This document shows positions 58,214-64,000 of a DNA stretch of 64,000 bases, piece by piece (within the stretch, counting starts at the first letter, position 1; each line of letters opens with the position of its first letter). This DNA is from Jackrogersella multiformis (taxonomy: Eukaryota > Ascomycota > Sordariomycetes > Xylariales > Hypoxylaceae), in NCBI GenBank assembly GCA_902806575.1, contig CADCXD010000008.1, positions 2,480,001 through 2,544,000 of the forward strand. The letters run 5' to 3'. Under the pieces are notes generated by a model. It made no database searches, was not told where the DNA came from, and worked only from the letters and a program-made list of their open reading frames with translations. A program made the position numbers and the translations under genes.

Positions 58214-60091
58214 CTACCGCCCCAGGCCGCTTTCGGCCCGGAAGCCGTCGCACATCAGGTCCCATGGCTTCTTCAGGTTGGCGGGGGCGCAGACGGCCTC
58301 GTTGGCGAAGGCGCGGTACCGGTCGAGCAGGTCGGTCTTGGTGATGCCGTCGTGCTGGGTGAAGAAGCTGAAGTGGCCGACCACGGAGCGCGTGTCGATA
58401 ACGAACGGCCGCCCGATGCGCCTGGGGATGTCCGCCGTGATGTCCTGCTCGTCGTCGTCCGCGATCGGCAGCTGGTCCCTGATGTCGGAGCCCCAGACGG
58501 CGCAGAAGTTCAGGTTGTACCGGTTGAACCCCGTGTCGTACGTCTGCTCGCCGCCGGGCCCCTTCCCGTCGCCGAGGACGACCGCCGACGCGTTCGGCTT
58601 CGATGCGTTCTCCGGATACCGGATGTTCCTGCCGAAGAAATAGCGATGCATCTTGTTCTGCTCGAGGTTATACAGAAGCGAATACTGTTGTTGCGCGCCG
58701 ATTCCCCACGATTTCCACGCCGCGCCGAACGCGATCGGGTCCGAGCCGCGGTCTTGGTCGTATTTGCCCATCGGAGTTTTGAGCAGGTCATAGTGGTCGT
58801 CGGATATGAGAAGCCACGGGTGACCGCGATATGACGGCTTGATGTCCATGAGGTTATAATCATCCACGAGTTCCTCTTCGGGATACCTTTCTTTCTCAGA
58901 TATCCGCCACGTCTCGCTGGCCAGGAACGAAGGCTTCGTGCTCGGATCTGGGAGGAATGGATGGATGGCACCGTAGTGGTACTGCTCCATGCCCGTGACA
59001 GGGCTATTAACTAGGTTTGCCGAAATGGCATACGGGTGAGGTAGAGTGATGCGCGTATGTACGAGTTGAGGAATGGCGTCTTGGTGGATATAGACCTAAG
59101 TAACGAGGTTAGTAAGTGCCTCATCCCAGTTTTCGGATATTCATCTTGCTCGACATGAGAGCGTGACGCAGCGAAGCAGGTTACTCACAATATCGTCATC
59201 TATTTTCACATAGATTGTGTTGTCCTCGACCGCATAGTTCCACATGCACTTATACTTTTTGCCTTCGCAAACTCCCTTCCCAACAAGTTTGTAGCCGGGC
59301 GTCCTCTCGACGAGATCTTCGACCCAAGCGACGTCATCCTCAACCTTGGTATGAGCCATGAACCACACTTCGTCGAAGTAACCACCGTTGGATGCTAGGT
59401 TCTGCTGGAGATAACAGTCCAGGAGGTCTACATATCTCTTGCGGCCGTAGAATACCATGCCAATGACCTTGATTCCCTTCGGTTTCTTCCATCCACCCTT
59501 AGGAGCGATACTGTCTATCTTGACTTTCTCGGTGCGATCTCCCGCCTGGAGATTATAAGAGCCATCCCCGTTTACAGGCCATGTTGTGCAGTACTTGCCG
59601 TTAGCCTCGGGCTTCGGCGGTTTGTAAGTGCTGGTATTGTTATTATCCTCACTGGGTTCTTCGACCTTCTCGGATGGCTTGGAAGGTGTAGATACAGGCG
59701 CGGATACAGAAGTAGGTTTCGCGGCGTGAGTTGGCGCGGCAGTTGATGTGACCTGAGCTATTGGTGCCGTCGTAGGAGAAACGTCGACGTCTGTCTGATG
59801 TTGCGTGGGTTTCGCCGGAGAATAAGGGTTGAATATGAATAAGGTGATGAGTAGAGATACAACGACTGTGAATATGATGTATTTCGGGTTGAATTTGCGG
59901 GCAGGCAGCCAACTAGGTAACGGGATGGATTGGATACGACGCCATAGTGGAGTATGATCCGACCTATTTGGCGTGGACCAATTTTGGTTGTCTTCGGGTT
60001 CGTCGTAATCGAATTCCTCGCTGCTCGAGGTGTGACCCTCCTTGGAGAGCAACTGGGCGGAGGATTCGACGTCCTCTTCTCGCTGCTTCAT
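58214..60091 (-). CDS. Type II membrane protein, putative glycosyltransferase
   Basis: Predicted 594-residue protein from exons 60091-59189 and 59095-58214, joined across a 93-bp phase-0 intron (GTGAGT...TTAG). A ~70-residue acidic cytosolic tail precedes a single membrane segment at about residues 71-90 (YIIFTVVVSLLITLFIFNPY), then a Ser/Thr/Pro-rich stem (to about 170), giving the plan of a Golgi type II enzyme. The lumenal domain starts with IKVIGMVFYGRKRYVDLLDCYLQQN and reaches a DxD-like motif, Asp298-Asp-Asp300, followed directly by IVYIHQDAIPQL, fitting a nucleotide-sugar-binding GT-A fold. The intron splits this motif region. The exact transferase family and sugar are not recognised; an uncharacterised fungal family is most likely. 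Confidence 0.75.
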
Positions 60092-63000
60092 CGTTGAATG
60101 CGATAAGTGCAGAATACGACAGGTAGTGATAGAGGATCCAAAAGAGTGCGTATAGTCCGTATAGTCCGTATATTGGGCTATAAAAATTGGTAGTAGGATA
60201 TGGATATGCGCTCCAATTCTGTGCAGCGTCTCAATTTGCCGTATCCAAGTACTGTGTAATAGGTATTATCCTAAAACCTCGTCGCCTTGACGCAAATGTG
60301 GATATTCGCACGCGCAACTGACGTGTATTTGACACTAGAGCCAAGGATATCGAGTCTACAAATGTCTAAGAATGTCAGGAGTAAGACGGAAACAGAGGCG
60401 ACGACAACGATATTGGCGAGGGGGACAACGATATTGGCGAGGGGGTCATATTATAGAATAATTGTGTGAAAGTAATCGAATAACCAAAGAACAAAAGAAT
60501 GACAGACCAATGCAGGTAAGTAGTAAGTAGTAGGATGAGATGAGGGCTGAATAGGTAAAGGGGAGGGGCGAAATATGATAGGTGAGGTTCGTGATTCAGG
60601 CAGTCAGCTTATTGTTATTTCCGTTATTAGAACGAGTACCATATGGTAGTAGTGGATGTATACTAATGCTAGTATCCATGGATGTCGACGGTAAAAAAGC
60701 CAAGACAAATTATAAAGAATTAGTGCTGATTGTGGTGATTGGTGATTGCTGATGTAGTGTACTAGGTTAGGTATGTAATATGTAGAGGCAGAGGCAGAGA
60801 GAGGCAGAGACAAAGGCCGAGGAGGCTTAGTTTAAAGTTAAGGGATCCTTACCTAGGTACATATCTAGGTACATTCATACCAGATATGTAGGTATCTAGG
60901 TAGTGCACCCCTACACGTGTAGGTATAGGTACCTACCTAGTATCCACCTAAGTATCTGGAAGACTAGAACTAGCATCTCCACTTTAGCGGGCCCGTCCAT
61001 TTTACGCATTGGGCCCATGCCAAGCGATTAACTTCAGATGTTTTCTGTAGTGGCACTTTCCCTCTTTTTCTTCTTCTCTGCCCGTCGGCTCCGGGGCTCC
61101 TGGCTTAACCCATAATGTATTTAGTATATGTATGCAGATAAGGCTATTTACGTAGTACATGGAATGGCGTACTGAGTTTTTAAACCCTCATTAGATCGTC
61201 CTTGATATTTCCACGTGTAACATGGTACAAACTTTCGTGTATCTGTCTTAAAATGCAATCTGCACATATTCCCTGTAGTTGATGTCATTGGGGATTAAAC
61301 CGAAACAATCGTTGGATCGAATAGGTTGATTCTTTTCAAAGTTTGTATTACGATTGATTGTTTACTTATGTACTTATTTAGCGTATTGCTTATTTTTCTG
61401 CCTAACTGTTCTGCTGCTTAGTAGCAATCATGTCTTTTCGAAATTTACATTGATGGTTCGCATTAAAGTAGGCTCATAGGTAATAATATCCACATAGATA
61501 TTTGCCGGGGTATGTTGCATTGAGAATACCTACCTATTTACCTGGTACTTAGTCAGGATATTTGTCGCTTTGGGCTTCAGCTACTTATGCTACCTTGTAC
61601 GCTTGGTTGAATTAAGAATATATACCCGGCATCATTACAATATTATGCGAGAAACGATCCATCCTTAACCAAATACATACATATTATAGGCTATCACTTA
61701 TTACCTACGCTAGGTACTTATTCCTTAACTTTTTAAACTCCAGTTTAGAACAATAGCTTAGATCTCGCATATCTACCATTGTATTATCACGGCAGCATGG
61801 GCCTTACGACTCATTATTACACATTATATTATAACGTCGCTTCATCGCTTAGTTAGCGCTGGCACCATTGAATGATTCAAATCCGTATTCTGCTACTGTC
61901 AGCCCTTCTAAGAAACATATCTGTTGCTCCCTAGTACACGATGGATATGACCGGAGAAAACGCATACACTACACAGATACAGACTCACAACGAGCAAGCA
62001 AAGAAGTGACACGTGCGGTGTCCTATGGAGACTAATCGTCCGATTGCGAACTCGATTGCGAGCTCAAGAATTCGGCGATGGCTTGACTCAAACCCCGAGC
62101 GACCCGCGCCGCAAGCAGACAGGACGGCCTAGCAAATGAGACTTGGGCAAATGCTTATTTCGATCACAAACGCAACATCGTATTACTAGGAGGTATGTAC
62201 ACTACCTACATAGTGTAGTAGTGTACAGCGCAACATCTGATATCCACGGGTGAGCCGAGCCTTGATGGGCAGCTTCATGCTGCAGCGAAATGAAGGCCGT
62301 ATGCGGTCTAGCATATCTCGTAAAACCTCGTCTTACCAGCTCACCTTCGCCGGTCCAGACCATCGGTTATAATATGCCAAGAGCTGACAGGAACCTACTA
62401 GGCTATACTATTAACTCTGTTCTTTTCTAGGCCACTCCTAATAATATTATTGTATTATTTATTCTACGGTCAGTACGGATTAGTCGGTAAAGAAGGTCGC
62501 AATGGGCTCGGCAGGTTTCAAGGCTAGCCCTATATCTTCGTAAACTGCAACTCTACCAGATGTGTCAACCAAGGAAAATACATGGTAGGTGTGTCAGGCC
62601 CATCCGAGGATTCGGGATACCAACACGCTAAGACACATGGAATTTGGGAGCCGCGGGATTTCGACTACAGTACATCCCAAATTTCCACAATTATTTTGCT
62701 TTTCTTGTCTCTCAGCCTTCACACACTCGCGGCAATATGACTTGGCAAATCCCAAAGGATTTATTTCCACATCCTTATACGGTTGTACAACGTCATGCCT
62801 CACTAGATAGTTTGAGGTTCCCGGTTTCATCGTAGAGCCTTTCTAGCTGATTGGTGTTGAAGCGCCATGTGCAACACTCACTACCTAGGTATCTGAAGCT
62901 AGGTAATGAATTTCAAGCTCATTGTAGCCTCCATGCGGTGCTATCATAGTGCAGGGCTAGATGGTCCCTGTCTTATCAGCCCTAGCTTTTCTTGGCGAAT

Positions 63001-64000
63001 AATGGACATAATGAAATTTTCTTCGAGCATACCTACACCTAGGTAGTAAATGGAAGCATTAAATGACCCAAGACTACCATCGAACGTCAGTAACACAGCA
63101 TAGAGCTTGTTAGGCAAATTGATCTCACGATGTGCCTAGGTGGTTTGTTTCCAATCATACACCTGATCTGAACTACCGAAATGTTAGACCTTGTAACCCA
63201 AAAAAACAACCTACCTCTTAGTAATTCCAAGCCGATCACGTCCTCCAAATGCTCTGAAATGGGCAAGATCGGACGGGGCTTGTTTCTATATAAATAGTAC
63301 ATACATACCTGTACATATAGTGTATGTACGAGGTATGCAAGACACCGAGCTACGCCACTCATTAAAACAAGCATTTGATGCGACCAAGCCGAGCAGGCCG
63401 ATTCGCCTTTTAATTCTTCTCGTAATAGGGATCCCCCATATCTGGGGGTTGAAAGGTGGCGTCCTCCGTCCCTCCGCCGTCGCCCGTCCCCGTCGATGGA
63501 ACGTTTCTAGTGTAGCAGTCTGGCAGTGTAGGTATCTGCTGCGACAGTAACACCGGATCTTCGGTTTCTTATTTGCTATCCGCCCTGCCGCTCTTGAAAG
63601 TTGACTCTTGCGTTGTAATATCTGTACCTACCTAGGCAGTAGGCTGCTACTACGTACCTAGGTACCTAAGGTAATATTGGCCATCAGGTCCTAGGCAAGT
63701 GGTAAGTTACGCAGAGATTAGCTCTAGGTAGGAAGGTGTCACAAGTGTTCTAGTCCGTGATACGTACGGATGTGCGTCCGTAATACGTTAATCCAAGCCC
63801 CTGTAAATTAATATGTGATAGGCTATGTAATAATGTATTGTACAATGCGAGTATGTAAGTAAGCACCTCTGTACTGCGGTACCTCTTTATCCTCCTATCG
63901 CTATTATCGATGTTATCGTTCTTATCAGTTACACACCTTATCGATTGTAATAACAATTCTATTTTATTTTATTTTATCTTATCTTACCATCCGCGCATAT
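60092..64000. other. Gene-free right end of the window
   Basis: Nearly 4 kb of mostly AT-rich DNA with no supported gene. The first few hundred bases are the likely promoter of the glycosyltransferase-like gene; GACAACGATATTGGCGAGGGG is repeated at about 60402-60446. TACCTAGGTA copies appear near 60850-60940, 63020 and 63655-63670. The paired short ORFs at 62589-62835 on both strands show no domain, and the window ends in ATTTT repeats (63960-63976). Confidence 0.45.

Overview
This is a stretch of nuclear chromosome from a filamentous ascomycete (Pezizomycotina, most likely Sordariomycetes). The evidence is: short GT-AG introns of about 50-190 bp, often with a TACTAAC/CTAAC-type branch site; a 355-residue Fus3/Kss1-type MAP kinase of the Pmk1 class; a Zn(II)2Cys6 transcription factor; a jacalin-tailed zincin of a fungal type; and an extremely AT-rich block with the marks of repeat-induced point mutation (RIP). 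Intergenic DNA is full of the palindrome TACCTAGGTA and TAGG/CCTA tracts, which I associate loosely with Xylariales-like genomes. The exact species cannot be told.

Layout. 1-10 kb: zinc metallopeptidase with jacalin domain (+), phosphatidylserine synthase (+), UCH37/BAP1-type ubiquitin hydrolase (-). 11-16 kb: nucleoporin Pom152 (+). 17.9-20.3 kb: a GC-rich Zn2Cys6 regulator (+). 21.6-27 kb: a 104-residue membrane protein (-) and Sec24 of the COPII coat (+), transcribed divergently. 27-32.6 kb: gene-poor, with a decayed short-chain dehydrogenase relic (-) at 28.1-28.7 kb. 32.7-34 kb: MAP kinase (+). 36-39.5 kb: TLDc/Oxr1 protein and uroporphyrinogen-III synthase (both -), the latter divergent from Erv1 sulfhydryl oxidase (+). 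41.7-43.5 kb: intronless pyruvate decarboxylase (+). 45-48 kb: a small basic AT-hook-like protein (-) and a seven-helix membrane protein (-). 49-56.2 kb: a transposon-related ORF and a RIP-mutated LTR retroelement of about 6.1 kb. 58.2-60.1 kb: a type II membrane glycosyltransferase-like protein (-). 60.1-64 kb: no gene seen.

The genes are mostly unrelated housekeeping functions (phospholipid synthesis, ER export, nuclear pore, haem, mitochondrial disulfide relay, fermentation, signalling) and do not form a pathway cluster. I rebuilt the exon structures by hand from splice signals and reading frames; all close to intact proteins except where noted. I found no convincing tRNA, rRNA, CRISPR array or secondary-metabolite cluster, and no evidence for a new multi-gene system. 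The parts most worth a second look are the RIP-mutated element with its adjacent intact ORF, the dehydrogenase relic, and a few unusual gene structures.
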